The position numbers and the translations under genes were made by a program. Below, piece by piece: positions 7,973 to 17,331 of a DNA stretch of 49,260 nucleotides. The stretch is from Gammaproteobacteria bacterium (GTDB lineage Bacteria; Pseudomonadota; Gammaproteobacteria; Pseudomonadales; Azotimanducaceae). Every line of letters starts with the position of its first letter. Position 1 is the first letter of the stretch. The stretch covers positions 1-49,260 of the forward strand of contig JAPPDJ010000055.1 in the NCBI GenBank assembly GCA_028824555.1. The letters run 5' to 3'. The notes below the pieces were generated by a model. That model did no database searches. It was not told the DNA's origin and saw only the letters and a list, made by a program, of their open reading frames with translations.

Positions 7973-10186
7973 TCACGGAGCCTTCGCGAGTTCGGCGACT
8001 TGCCGCATTCGCTCTGCAAGGGCGTCAATCCGTGCCGCGATCGCTTCCACGCCCGCCGGCACGTCTTCATAGCGGCGGTGTTCGATCGCCTCGCGCACCC
8101 ACGGCAAGGTCTTGGCGCCATAGCCGGTGTCCCGGCCCGGTGCGTAGATTTGGTGGCGATACCACGGACGTCCCGGCAATCCCTCCTCCCGCGTCAGCAA
8201 GCGCTCTGCTGTATGCAGGGCCTGGTTGATGCGTTCCAGCGTGGCATCGTCCATGGACGGCGTGGCGGACTGTTCGGCAACGGCGGTGTCCAGCGCGGCG
8301 AGCGCGTTGTGGATCGGCGCGAAGTTGAAATGTGGCACGGGGGCGCGCTGCGGCGGTGGCCCAAGCGCACGGGTGGGGTCGAGCGCCGCCGCGAACTGGC
8401 CGCTGGCGATGAGGCGGTTGTTGCGCTCTGTTTGCTGGCGTTTGCCATCCGCGAGTTGCTCAAGATCGGCCAGGTAGCTCTTCACCGCGGTCGCGAACTC
8501 GCCGAAGTCGAACGGCAACAGCCGCGCGTTGGCCATGCGCAGCGTGGTGCGGCCAGCCACCTGTGCCAGCACTACGCCGTAGGTGTAGCCGGGGTCCACG
8601 AAACGCTCGTAGTGCTCGATGGTGTCGTAGCGCGTGTGGTAGCTGCTGCCCCGTCCCTCGCCGCCGATGGAGAGGTTGGCGGAGGCGATGCCGAGGTGCT
8701 GCAGGAACGGCGTGTAGTCGGAGCCCGAGCCGAGCGCACCCATCGGCAGCCGCCCTGACTTGTCGAGCTCCTTGCGTGCCGCCTCGTCGCCGGTGGCGAG
8801 GATGCGGGCACGAACGCGATCCGCCACCGAAAGCCCGGTTTGCGGATCCTGCACATCCCGCTGCACCTCGTTGAAGAAGCCGGCCAGCGAAGGGCTGCCG
8901 CCGACGCGCACGAAGCCCCGGCTCATGCCGTCCGTGTTGCTGTAGAGCACGAGCTTCTCGCGCAGTGCCTCGGCGTTCTCCTCGGCCCATTCGGTGGAGC
9001 CCATGAGGCCGTGTTCCTCGGAATCCCAGGCGGCGAACAGCACCGTTCGCGCCGGACGACGGTCGAGCTTGGCGATGGCCTGTGCCTCGGCCAGAAGGGC
9101 CACGATGCCGGAGAGGGGATCCGCGGCACCGTGGTTCCAGCCGTCGTGATGGTTGCCGCGCATGACCCATTGGTCCGGCCACACGGCACCGTCAAGCCGG
9201 GCCACGACATTGCTGGCGGTGACCGTGTTCCAGTCGAACCGCACCGTCAGGCGCACCTTGGCCGGGCCCGGGCCGATGCGGTACGTGATGGGCAGCCCGC
9301 CGCGCCACTCGGCGGGCGCGACTTCGCCTTCGATGGCATCGAGCAGCGGCTGGGCGTCGGCGTAGGAGATTGGCAACGTGGGAATCGGCGCCATTGCCGG
9401 CGCTTCGTCCCGGGCGAGGCGTTCCGCGCCAGCGACAGACGCCCATCCGGGCGTGAGCAAGTCGCCTGTGTGCTGGGCGAGATCCATGACGGAGCCGCGC
9501 TGCACGCCGCTGTCGTTCTTGTAGCCGCCGACGGGATAGACCTCGCCCCGCACATAGCCGTCGTCGGCAGGGTCGGAATACATGATGCAGCCGATGGCAC
9601 CGTACTCGGCGGCCATCTTCGGCTTCAAACCTCGAAAGATGCGGCCGTAGCGAACGATGGCGATCTTGCCTTTGAGGCTCACGCCGTGGCGGGCGAGGAG
9701 TTCGTGGTCCTCGCGGGTGCCGTAGTTGACGTACACGAGTTCGGCGGTCACGTCGCCGTCCGGCGAGAACGAGTTGTAGGGCGGCAAGAGGTCAGTCGAT
9801 TCGCTGCTTTCGTCTCCGTCGACGCTCCGCTCGGTGAGGCTCGCCACGAACGCATGCGGCTCGAGCATCTCCAGCCGCCGGGTGTTGGGTGTGGGCAGCA
9901 ACACGTCGTAGCTGGCGACGTTGGTTTCGTACCCCCACTCGGCGAACAGCCGCCGCATGGTCTCGACGTTGCGGCGGCCGTGCTCGGAACCGGCATGGTG
10001 CGGTTCGGCCGCCAGCTCGCGCATCCAGCCTTGCAGGTCTTCGGCGTGGATGTAGCTGTCGAACTCGGCCTCAAGCAGACGCTGTGCTTCGGCCCCCGCC
10101 TCGGTGAATCCCTTGATGGGGCTTTCGTCGCCAAGGGCATGTGGAGCAAAGGCGAGCGCCAGCACCAACGCAGTTCGTTTCAGCAT
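7973..10186 (-). CDS. M28 family metallopeptidase, glutamate carboxypeptidase II-like, exported
   Basis: 737-residue secreted or periplasmic zinc peptidase. An N-terminal signal peptide (MLKRTALVLALAFAPHALG) precedes a protease-associated domain around residues 150-300. The peptidase domain has GNHHDGW (near 345), NHGAADPLSG, DSEEHGLMGSTEWAEEN (near 390), NTDG (near 416) and SYHTRYDT (near 520), giving the His, Asp, Glu, Asp and His zinc or catalytic positions expected in the M28B group. A C-terminal transferrin-receptor-like dimerisation domain follows. The start ATG has AGGAA upstream; an open extension to 10531 is rejected because it overlaps the divergent gene. It probably cleaves C-terminal residues from peptides. 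Confidence 0.93.
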   Translation of the reverse strand: MLKRTALVLALAFAPHALGDESPIKGFTEAGAEAQRLLEAEFDSYIHAEDLQGWMRELAAEPHHAGSEHGRRNVETMRRLFAEWGYETNVASYDVLLPTPNTRRLEMLEPHAFVASLTERSVDGDESSESTDLLPPYNSFSPDGDVTAELVYVNYGTREDHELLARHGVSLKGKIAIVRYGRIFRGLKPKMAAEYGAIGCIMYSDPADDGYVRGEVYPVGGYKNDSGVQRGSVMDLAQHTGDLLTPGWASVAGAERLARDEAPAMAPIPTLPISYADAQPLLDAIEGEVAPAEWRGGLPITYRIGPGPAKVRLTVRFDWNTVTASNVVARLDGAVWPDQWVMRGNHHDGWNHGAADPLSGIVALLAEAQAIAKLDRRPARTVLFAAWDSEEHGLMGSTEWAEENAEALREKLVLYSNTDGMSRGFVRVGGSPSLAGFFNEVQRDVQDPQTGLSVADRVRARILATGDEAARKELDKSGRLPMGALGSGSDYTPFLQHLGIASANLSIGGEGRGSSYHTRYDTIEHYERFVDPGYTYGVVLAQVAGRTTLRMANARLLPFDFGEFATAVKSYLADLEQLADGKRQQTERNNRLIASGQFAAALDPTRALGPPPQRAPVPHFNFAPIHNALAALDTAVAEQSATPSMDDATLERINQALHTAERLLTREEGLPGRPWYRHQIYAPGRDTGYGAKTLPWVREAIEHRRYEDVPAGVEAIAARIDALAERMRQVAELAKAP

Positions 10187-10324
10187 TGCGGATTCCTTGC
10201 GGGGAGGGTTTCCTAGTCGAGAACGCGACAACGGTGGGCGATGATACGGCAGTGCATCTCGTCCCGCCGCTTTCGCCGGGCTATAGTGAGCCGTGATCAG
10301 CGGCTGAAGGCCAAGGAGGATGCC

Positions 10325-11365
10325 ATGGCAGGGGAACGAGAGCATGAGACCCTGGGTGCTGGAGGCGAGCTGACGCGTCGCGAGTTCGTCGGCAACTCGA
10401 TCCGCGGGGCGGCAGCAGTGGCGCTTGCGACACCGCTGGCCGCCGAGGGCAGCGCGAACTCTGGATTGCCCACCCGGCGGCTCGGCAAGACAGAAGCCCA
10501 GGTTTCCGTGCTTTGCCTTGGCGGCTGGCACATCGGCTATGCCGCCTCACAGGACGAAGCCGAGGCGATTCGCATCATGCACGCGGCCATCGACGAAGGC
10601 ATGACGTTCTTCGACAACGCCTGGGACTACCACGACGGCGGCAGCGAGATCGTCATGGGCAAGGCGCTCGCCGAGCCGAGCCGGCGCGAGAAGGTCTTCC
10701 TCATGACCAAGGGATGCGACCGCGACTACGAAGGCGCCATGCGCTGCATCGACGAGAGCCTCACCCGGCTCAAGACGGACTACCTTGATCTGTGGCAGTT
10801 CCACGAGATCGTCTATGACAACGACCCCGACTGGGTGTTCGACAAGGGCGGCATACGTGCCGCAATCGAGGCGAAGGAGGCCGGCAAGATTCGCCACATC
10901 GGCTTCACCGGCCACCGCGACCCCCGCATTCACCAGACCATGCTCGACAAGCCGTTCGACTGGGAGACGGTGCAGATGCCCATCAACATGATGGACACCC
11001 ACTTCCGCAGCTTCCGCAAGGAAATCGTGCCGCAGTGCGTGGCGCGCGACGCCGGCGTGATCGGCATGAAGACCTTAGGCGGCGGCGTCATCACCGGCCA
11101 GGCCGGCATCACCGCCGAGACCTGCATCCGCTACGCCCTGAGCCAGCCGGTCTCCTCCATCGTCGTCGGCATTACCGCCATGGACGAACTCGTCGAAAAC
11201 TGCGCCACGGCGCGCAGCTTCATCGAGATGCCACCCCAGGAACAGCAAGCCCTCCTCGCCAGCGTGCAGGATGTGGCCGGAGACGGCCGCTACGAGCTAT
11301 ACAAGACCACCCAGCGCATGGACGGGCCGTATCACGTGAAACAGCACGGGTTCCAAGTGGCTTGA
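10325..11365 (+). CDS. aldo/keto reductase with Tat-type signal
   Basis: 346-residue NAD(P)H-dependent oxidoreductase fold. The N-terminus contains TRREFVGNSIRGAAAVALATP, a twin-arginine signal, so the enzyme is probably exported folded, which is less usual for this family. Core features are LPTRRLGKTEAQVSVLCLGGW, DNAWDYHDGGSE (Asp and Tyr), FLMTKG (Lys) and LWQFHEI (His), the expected catalytic tetrad. The ATG at 10325 follows a strong AAGGAGGA. It is divergent from the M28 peptidase, and its 3' end faces the hairpin array. Confidence 0.9.
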   Translation: MAGEREHETLGAGGELTRREFVGNSIRGAAAVALATPLAAEGSANSGLPTRRLGKTEAQVSVLCLGGWHIGYAASQDEAEAIRIMHAAIDEGMTFFDNAWDYHDGGSEIVMGKALAEPSRREKVFLMTKGCDRDYEGAMRCIDESLTRLKTDYLDLWQFHEIVYDNDPDWVFDKGGIRAAIEAKEAGKIRHIGFTGHRDPRIHQTMLDKPFDWETVQMPINMMDTHFRSFRKEIVPQCVARDAGVIGMKTLGGGVITGQAGITAETCIRYALSQPVSSIVVGITAMDELVENCATARSFIEMPPQEQQALLASVQDVAGDGRYELYKTTQRMDGPYHVKQHGFQVA

Positions 11366-11390
11366 AGGGCGTTTTTGCCCTGCGGGTGGC

Positions 11391-11640
11391 GGACAAAGAG
11401 GCTTGTCCTTCACTTGCGGGCTACAAATGGACTTGCGCTTCACTTTCGTGGAAAAAGTGAAGCGCAAACGGGTTTGTCCGTCACCTGCGAAGGACAAGTG
11501 ACGTTGCGCGCCATTTTTCGTGGAATGTGGGCCGCAACGCCCGCTGTGGCCCACGAGTGGGCCACAAACAGGTTTGTGTACCACTTTCGACCGAATGTGG
11601 GCCGCAAAGCCTGTTGTGGCCCGATCAGTGGCTCGAGCTT
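11391..11640. repeat. 70-bp tandem array of alternating hairpins
   Basis: The 339-base convergent gap 11366-11704 holds no gene but is highly structured. A motif of the form CAA-N6-TTG recurs at 11393, 11423, 11464, 11494, 11534, 11564 and 11604, with spacings of 30 and 40-41 bases, so the repeat period is 70-71 bases with about 3.5 copies. Between these motifs lie further palindromes, for example TTGCGCTTCACTTT paired with AAAGTGAAGCGCAA (11433-11467) and TGTGGCCCAC paired with GTGGGCCACA. Stem sequences differ between copies but pairing is kept. Confidence 0.8.
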
Positions 11641-11704
11641 TCCGCCAGTCCAGGCGGTCGTCTGGTGGGAACCGGCCTTCGTGGTAATGCACTGCCATTT
11701 GCGG

Positions 11705-12694
11705 TCACTCCTCGCTACCGGCAAGCCTCGTCACGTTCCACTCGCGCCACATGCCTTCGCCCACCGGGCTGTCGTGGCGGAAGAGTTCGGTGTCTTTGAA
11801 CCATTCGAACTGGCCGACGGCGCGGTGTTCGTCCGGAGTGAGCGTCTCGCGGTTCTGGGTGAAATCGGCGAAGACGGCCCAGCGGATGCGATCGCCGGTG
11901 TGGATGCCGGAGGAATGCACGGTGCGGCCGTGCCAGAAGATCGCCGTGCCGGCCGGGCCCGCGAACTCGACCGGGCGAATCTCTTTCGCGACCTTGCGGA
12001 TCGCGTCTCGGTAGCCCGGGTGCGGCGACCAGTTCGCCTCCGTTTCGTGCGCCTGAAACATGATGCGGTGGCTGCCCGGATACACCGTGAAGCCGCCGCT
12101 GCGAGGTGGCACGTCGTCGAGATAGACGCAGACGTTGAGCTGCTGACACACCTGATCCGTGTGCGGGCCGAGCCGGCCGACGGCTGGGCTTTCGCTGGGG
12201 AAGATCGCGTACACCCCTCGCGTGCGTGTGCTCGGACGCAGATCGGGCCCGAGTAGCGCCTCGGCCACGCCGCGCACTGCCGGATGATTCGGCACCAGTC
12301 GCAAGAGGAAGCTCGCGGCACCGAGTTCGTGCAGCTTCACGGTGGTGCCGGAGTAAACCACTCGCTGCCGCCCCTCGAACGCCCCGGATGTGTCCGCCGG
12401 CGGCATCTCACCCCATTCAGGGCTTCGCCAACTGTCTGGCTGCTCCCGATCCACTGCCGGCACCCCATCGGCCATCGGCACCCGCTCACCGAAATGCGTC
12501 CACACGCGATCCATACCCTCGCTCAGCGCCGCCGCATCGACAAGTCCCCGCTTGACGAGAAACCCGTTGTCTATGAAGAAGCGTGCCTCGGCCGGGGAAA
12601 CCACGGCCTCGGCTTCGGCAAGCTCGGGCATGTCGAATACATTGCTCGGCAGCGCTGCATCCTCGACTTCGGCTTCGTCCGCACCGCGTCCCAT
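11705..12694 (-). CDS. phytanoyl-CoA dioxygenase (PhyH) family protein
   Basis: 329-residue Fe(II)/2-oxoglutarate oxygenase fold. LGPHTDQVCQQLNVCVYLDD supplies the HxD iron ligands; GSHRIMF and IFWHGRTVHSSGIHTGDRIRWAVFADF supply the distal His and the Arg that binds 2-oxoglutarate. Substrate unknown. The ATG at 12694 (MGRGADEAE) is preferred because GGAG lies at the right distance upstream; an ATG at 12712 is the alternative. It is divergent from the TldD-like gene. Confidence 0.88.
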   Translation of the reverse strand: MGRGADEAEVEDAALPSNVFDMPELAEAEAVVSPAEARFFIDNGFLVKRGLVDAAALSEGMDRVWTHFGERVPMADGVPAVDREQPDSWRSPEWGEMPPADTSGAFEGRQRVVYSGTTVKLHELGAASFLLRLVPNHPAVRGVAEALLGPDLRPSTRTRGVYAIFPSESPAVGRLGPHTDQVCQQLNVCVYLDDVPPRSGGFTVYPGSHRIMFQAHETEANWSPHPGYRDAIRKVAKEIRPVEFAGPAGTAIFWHGRTVHSSGIHTGDRIRWAVFADFTQNRETLTPDEHRAVGQFEWFKDTELFRHDSPVGEGMWREWNVTRLAGSEE

Positions 12695-12801
12695 GTTCCG
12701 CTCCGTCGCCATTGCCGGCCGCACGGCGATTGTAAGCGGCGTGTGCCTTGCCGGCTTCTGTATGCTCGCGCCCGTCAACTCACCGATAGCAAGGGGCACC
12801 A

Positions 12802-14544
12802 ATGGCTCGACGCGAACGACTCAATCGGGCGCTCGCGGGGCCTCGCACCCCGGCGTGTCGCTGGCGTTTTCTGGCAACGCTGGGAATGGCCTGGCTCGCG
12901 CTGGGGGCGTGGCCCGACACGCTCGAGACGATGGAAGGCGAGCTTCGGCGCTCGCTCGAGGTGCTGGCCGAGCAGCCCGATCCCGTCTATTTCCTGAGCT
13001 ACGAAATCACCGAAGACAAGGTGGTGAGCGTATACGGCTCGTTTGGTGCCGTGGGGGGCTGGAACGAATCGGAGCAGCGCGGTCTCGACATCGACCTCAG
13101 GGTGGGCAGCCCGAAACTCGACAACACCCATGAGCTGCGCCGTGGTGGCGCGATGCCTCGCCAGCGGGTGCGAATGCAAGCGCCTGTGTCGGACACCGAG
13201 GCGCTCCGCGCCATGCTCTGGCGCTGGACCGACCACGAATACAAGCAGGCGAGCGAGCGCTTCACCCAAGTCAAGGCAGACGTGCAGGTAACGGTCGCGG
13301 CCGAGGACCAAGCCGGCGACTTCTCCGAGCACGGTCCCGAGCGCGCCACAGAAGAGCTGGTGTCGCTCGACGTGGATCGTGCCGCATGGGAAGCGAAAGT
13401 GCGCAAGTACACCGCGCCGTTCCGCGCATCCAAGCACATCCTCTCGGCCAATGCGCTGGTCTGGGCCGACGCGGAGACACGCTGGTACGTCAACAGCGAA
13501 GGCTCTGCCATCCGCACCGCCAACACCTTCTACCGCATCTCCATCTCCGCCACGACCCGGGCCGACGACGGCATGGTGCTGCCGCGCTCGGAGCAGTTCT
13601 TCGCCCTCAGCCCCGACGGCCTGCCGCCGGACGAGGAGGTGATGGCGACCGTGCATGGCATGGTGGCGGAACTCGAGGCCTTAAGAACCGCCCCCCTCGT
13701 GGAGCCCTATGCTGGGCCCGCCATCCTCTCAGGGCCAGCGAGCGGCGTCTTCTTCCACGAGATTCTCGGGCATCGGCTGGAGGGACACCGGCAGAAGAGC
13801 GTGCGCGATGGACAGACGTTCCGCCGCATGGTGGGTCAGTCGGTGCTGCCGGAGAGCTTCTCCGTGTACTTCGACCCCACCGTCGCTCAGGTTGCCGGCA
13901 ACGATCTCGTGGGCTCGTATCGGTTCGACAACGAAGGCGTCAAGGCGCGCCGCGTGCCGGTGATCGAAAACGGCATCCTGACGGGCTTCCTCATGGGACG
14001 GATCCCCATCGAGGGATTCCCCAAGTCGAACGGCCACGGCCGCAAGAACACGGGCTATCGAACGGTGGCGCGGCAGTCGAACCTGTTCGTGGACGTGGCG
14101 GACAGGCACACCCGCAGCGAACTCAAGGCCATGCTGCTCGAAGCCGTTGCGCGCGAGGACAAGCCCTTCGGCCTCTTCTTCGACCGCATCGAAGGCGGCT
14201 ACACATTCACGGGCCGGTCGATTCCGAACTCCTTCAACGTCACGCCGACCATGGTGTATCGCATCCATCCCGACGGATCGGAGGAACTGGTGCGGGGGGC
14301 GGACTTGATCGGCACGCCGCTTACCACCTTCAGTCGCATCGTCGCCGGCGGTGGCGAACTCGCGGTGTTCAACGGCACCTGCGGTGCGGAGTCGGGGCTG
14401 GTACCGGTGGCGGCCATATCCCCGTCGATCCTCGTCGCACAGATCGAGGTGCAGAAGAAGGCGACCCCGCAAAGTCGGCTGCCGATCCTCTCTCCCCCTG
14501 GATTCGCCTTCCACACCGCGCACGCGCATGGAGATGCACGATGA
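12802..14544 (+). CDS. exported TldD-like metallopeptidase
   Basis: 580-residue member of the TldD/PmbA (U62) family. The metal-binding motif HEILGHRLEGH (residues 319-329) matches the HExxxH of active TldD subunits. A hydrophobic N-terminal segment (WRFLATLGMAWLALGAW) suggests export or membrane anchoring, unlike cytoplasmic E. coli TldD. The ATG has AAGGGG upstream. Its stop codon overlaps the start of the next gene by 4 bases (ATGA), and the next gene is a paralogue lacking the metal motif, as in TldD/TldE pairs that form a heteromeric protease. Confidence 0.88.
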   Translation: MARRERLNRALAGPRTPACRWRFLATLGMAWLALGAWPDTLETMEGELRRSLEVLAEQPDPVYFLSYEITEDKVVSVYGSFGAVGGWNESEQRGLDIDLRVGSPKLDNTHELRRGGAMPRQRVRMQAPVSDTEALRAMLWRWTDHEYKQASERFTQVKADVQVTVAAEDQAGDFSEHGPERATEELVSLDVDRAAWEAKVRKYTAPFRASKHILSANALVWADAETRWYVNSEGSAIRTANTFYRISISATTRADDGMVLPRSEQFFALSPDGLPPDEEVMATVHGMVAELEALRTAPLVEPYAGPAILSGPASGVFFHEILGHRLEGHRQKSVRDGQTFRRMVGQSVLPESFSVYFDPTVAQVAGNDLVGSYRFDNEGVKARRVPVIENGILTGFLMGRIPIEGFPKSNGHGRKNTGYRTVARQSNLFVDVADRHTRSELKAMLLEAVAREDKPFGLFFDRIEGGYTFTGRSIPNSFNVTPTMVYRIHPDGSEELVRGADLIGTPLTTFSRIVAGGGELAVFNGTCGAESGLVPVAAISPSILVAQIEVQKKATPQSRLPILSPPGFAFHTAHAHGDAR

Positions 14545-16343
14545 GCTGGCGTCTCGCCATCGCGGCGTTCTGCCTTGCGTTCGCCGGATCGCCTGCAGCC
14601 GAGACGGCCCCGCTCGGTGAAGACGATGCCGTGATGCAGGCCCTCCGCGACGAGATGGCCCGGTCGATGCAGTCGCTGAAGCTCGAGGGTGCTAAGGGGC
14701 CGTATTTCATCGCCTACCGCGTTTTCGATGTCGCGAGCGAGCGCGCCAACGCCAGCCTCGGCAGCCTCCTCAATCGAGGCACCGGCGCAAGCCGTCAACT
14801 CGTGGTGGAGCTGCGCGTCGGCAGCCACGACTTCGACAACAGCAACTACGTCGGCGCGAGCCCGTCGCGCACGGTGCGCGCGGCGCTGCCGCTTGGCGAG
14901 GACTACGACGCCCTGCGGCGGCAAATCTGGCTTGCCACCGACCGCGCCTACAAGCAGGCAGTAAACGACCTATCCGGCAAGACCGCCGCATTGCAGAACC
15001 GCACCCGAATCGAGGAGGTGGCGGACTTCAGCCGCGAGCAACCGCATCGACACGACGGCCGGGATCCAGGGAGCATCGACCCCGGTCGATCCGAGGAGAT
15101 GGCCCTCGCCGTGTCCGCCGCGTTCCGCGGAATGCCGGAACTCAGCATGTCCGAGGTGCGGGCGAACGCACAGCAGTCGCGCACCTACTTCGTCGACAGC
15201 GAGGGCTCGGCCTTCATCGCCGACCGCCACTCCGTGCAGGTCGAAGCGCTGGCGGCGGTGCAGGCTGCGGACGGAACGGAACTCCAGGATTTCGTGACCG
15301 CCTACGGTCGCTCCTGGGCAGGCATTTCCGAGCCACAGGCACTCAAGGCCCAAGCGCAGCAGATGGCCATTCGACTCATCGACCGACGCCACGCGCCTTA
15401 TCTCGACCGCTACACGGGCCCGGTGCTGTTCGAGGGGCAGGCGGCGGCGGAACTCGTCAACCAAGTGCTGGCACCGAGATTGGTGGCGCTCAGAATGCCG
15501 CTGGTGGAGAACCCCCGCATGCGCACCATGATGACCTCGGCGCTCGGCAATCCATTCCTGGACAGGCTGAATGCCCGCGTGCTTCCACGCTTCCTTGCCA
15601 TCGTCAACGATCCCACCGCAAGCCGCGCCGGTGACGACGACACGGCAGCGCCGCTTGTCGGCACCTATTCGGTGGACGACGATGGAGTGCCGGCGAAGCG
15701 CGTGTCCTTGATCGAGCGAGGTGTGCTCAAGACGCTGCTGGCAACCCGCGTGCCGGTGCCGGGCATTGCCGCGAGCACGGGCAGCCGGCGTGGCGAAACC
15801 CCTTCCCCCGGCAATCTTTTCATCGAGGCCCGCGGCGGCTTCGGCGAGGCAGAACTGCACGAGGAGCTCATGCTGCTTGCCGCCGAGCGAGACCTCGACC
15901 ATGCGCTGGTGGTGCGGCGCATCGGCAGTTCGGCGGCGCGCCTTGCCATGGGCGCCATGCAGCCGAGTTCGTTGCCGGGCATGGGCGGCGAAGGCTCCAG
16001 CGTCCAGCCCCTGCTCGCGGCCTACCGCGTGTTTCCGGACGGCCGCGAAGAGCTGATTCGCACCGCCGTGCTGTCGGGGGTCACGGAGGCGACTTTCCGC
16101 GACATCGTCGCCGCCTCAGACGCGACAACGCGGCACGATCTAGTGTTCTTCCCCCTCCCGGCCTTGGCAGCAATGCCGGGCATGGGCGGCATCGTCGGCA
16201 CTCCAACCACGTATTCGGTGGTCGTGCCCTCTCTGCTGTTCGAAGACATCACGGTCAAGCGACCAAGCGGTGACCTGCCGCAACGACCGCTGGTGCCGCA
16301 TCCGCTGACAGCCACCGCCGGGGAAGGCGGCGGAGGCGACTAG
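14541..16343 (+). CDS. exported TldE/PmbA-like partner without metal site
   Basis: 600-residue paralogue of the upstream protein; the shared N-terminal layout is visible (LRVGSHDFDNSNYVG versus LRVGSPKLDNTHELR). It begins with a signal peptide (MSWRLAIAAFCLAFAGSPAAE). Where the partner has HEILGHRLEGH this one reads FEGQAAAELVNQVLAPRL, so the HExxxH is lost and it is probably a structural or substrate-guiding subunit. The C-terminal half keeps family features (GTYSVDDDGVPAKRVSLIERG). It overlaps the upstream gene by 4 bases. Confidence 0.85.
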   Translation: MSWRLAIAAFCLAFAGSPAAETAPLGEDDAVMQALRDEMARSMQSLKLEGAKGPYFIAYRVFDVASERANASLGSLLNRGTGASRQLVVELRVGSHDFDNSNYVGASPSRTVRAALPLGEDYDALRRQIWLATDRAYKQAVNDLSGKTAALQNRTRIEEVADFSREQPHRHDGRDPGSIDPGRSEEMALAVSAAFRGMPELSMSEVRANAQQSRTYFVDSEGSAFIADRHSVQVEALAAVQAADGTELQDFVTAYGRSWAGISEPQALKAQAQQMAIRLIDRRHAPYLDRYTGPVLFEGQAAAELVNQVLAPRLVALRMPLVENPRMRTMMTSALGNPFLDRLNARVLPRFLAIVNDPTASRAGDDDTAAPLVGTYSVDDDGVPAKRVSLIERGVLKTLLATRVPVPGIAASTGSRRGETPSPGNLFIEARGGFGEAELHEELMLLAAERDLDHALVVRRIGSSAARLAMGAMQPSSLPGMGGEGSSVQPLLAAYRVFPDGREELIRTAVLSGVTEATFRDIVAASDATTRHDLVFFPLPALAAMPGMGGIVGTPTTYSVVVPSLLFEDITVKRPSGDLPQRPLVPHPLTATAGEGGGGD

Positions 16344-16394
16344 AACATACTCGCTGCGTTGGGTTTGCCTCGGACCGAACGCTGACGACTCGGA

Positions 16395-17117
16395 TTACGG
16401 TGCGGCACCCTTCCGGAAAAACGGCACCGCTCCGTTGATCTGCATGTGCTCGATCGTCATGTGGGCTCGGACGGCACGTACCGTTACGCCGGCGTCGACG
16501 GCGCGGCGGAGGGCGTGGCCATAGGCCGGATCGACATGGTCGGCCGGGGCGACGGAGCGAATGCCGGCGTGGAGCACGCAGAAGAGGAGCATGGTGCGGT
16601 GGCCTTGGCCGGCTAGCCTGGCGAGGGCATTGGCGTGCCGGGTGGCGCGTTCGCTCACGGCGTCCGGGAACGCGCCAACGCCGGGTGCGAGCTTCAAGGT
16701 CACCGACTTGACCTCGATGAAGGTCTGCTCCGTGCGGTCCTGCACCAGAAAGTCGAGTCGTCCAGCCTCGTCGCCAGGCACGGCCACCTCGCGGCGCACG
16801 CTGGCGGCCTTGCCGAAGCCTTCAAGCCGACCCTCTTGCAGGGCTTCCGCCACCAGAGCATTGGCGCGCAGCGTGTTGACGCAAATCAGGTCTCCGTCCC
16901 CATCCTCGACGTATTCGAGCGTGTTGGGGTATTTGCGCTGGCGATCGGCGGAGGTGGTGTACCAGATGCGGCTGCCGGGCTCGGCACATCCGGTCATCGC
17001 CCCCGTATTGGCGCAGTGGATCGTACGCAAGGCGCCGTCCCGGTCGGTGATGTCGGCCAGAAAGCGCTTGTAGCGGCGGATCAGAGTGCCGGCCGCAAGG
17101 GGCGGGTCGAATCGCAA
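16395..17117 (-). CDS. sfsA: SfsA family protein (DNA/RNA nuclease SfsA)
   Basis: 240 residues, the usual SfsA length. The start TTG gives MRFDPPLAAGTLIRRYKRFLADI, aligning with the E. coli N-terminus. HCANTGAMTGC, RLDFLVQD and FIEVKSVTL (a PD-(D/E)xK-like core: Asp, then E.K) are visible. Historically named sugar fermentation stimulation protein; the nuclease role is family knowledge. It is divergent from dksA; in E. coli sfsA and dksA are neighbours on one strand. Confidence 0.94.
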   Translation of the reverse strand: MRFDPPLAAGTLIRRYKRFLADITDRDGALRTIHCANTGAMTGCAEPGSRIWYTTSADRQRKYPNTLEYVEDGDGDLICVNTLRANALVAEALQEGRLEGFGKAASVRREVAVPGDEAGRLDFLVQDRTEQTFIEVKSVTLKLAPGVGAFPDAVSERATRHANALARLAGQGHRTMLLFCVLHAGIRSVAPADHVDPAYGHALRRAVDAGVTVRAVRAHMTIEHMQINGAVPFFRKGAAP

Positions 17118-17184
17118 CCTATTGTCCCGTCGGAATGCCGGCGGCTCGGAGGCAGGAGGGGCATTGCGGCTGTGTTCGGCACGG

Positions 17185-17229
17185 ACATTGCTCGGGATAA
17201 CGTTGCTCGGGATAACATTGCTCGGGGTA
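17185..17229 (+). repeat. 15-bp tandem repeat, 3 copies, upstream of dksA
   Basis: Three adjoining units ACATTGCTCGGGATA, ACGTTGCTCGGGATA and ACATTGCTCGGGGTA lie about 100 bases before the dksA start, in the sfsA/dksA divergent gap. They could be repeated regulator sites or a simple tandem duplication. Confidence 0.85.
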
Positions 17230-17331
17230 AAGAGTTGGCGTGCAACACGGGTTTTGGTAGTTTACGCGCCTTTTTTCGCAAACCCGAACGCCAAGGGGCG
17301 AGCTGGGTGGAGCGGAAGGGACGCAATCGAC

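Noticed and set aside
13386-14540. Large upstream extension of the second TldD-like gene
   Set aside because: Runs through the first gene in another frame and is Arg/Gly-rich shadow; the ATG at 14541 gives a signal peptide.
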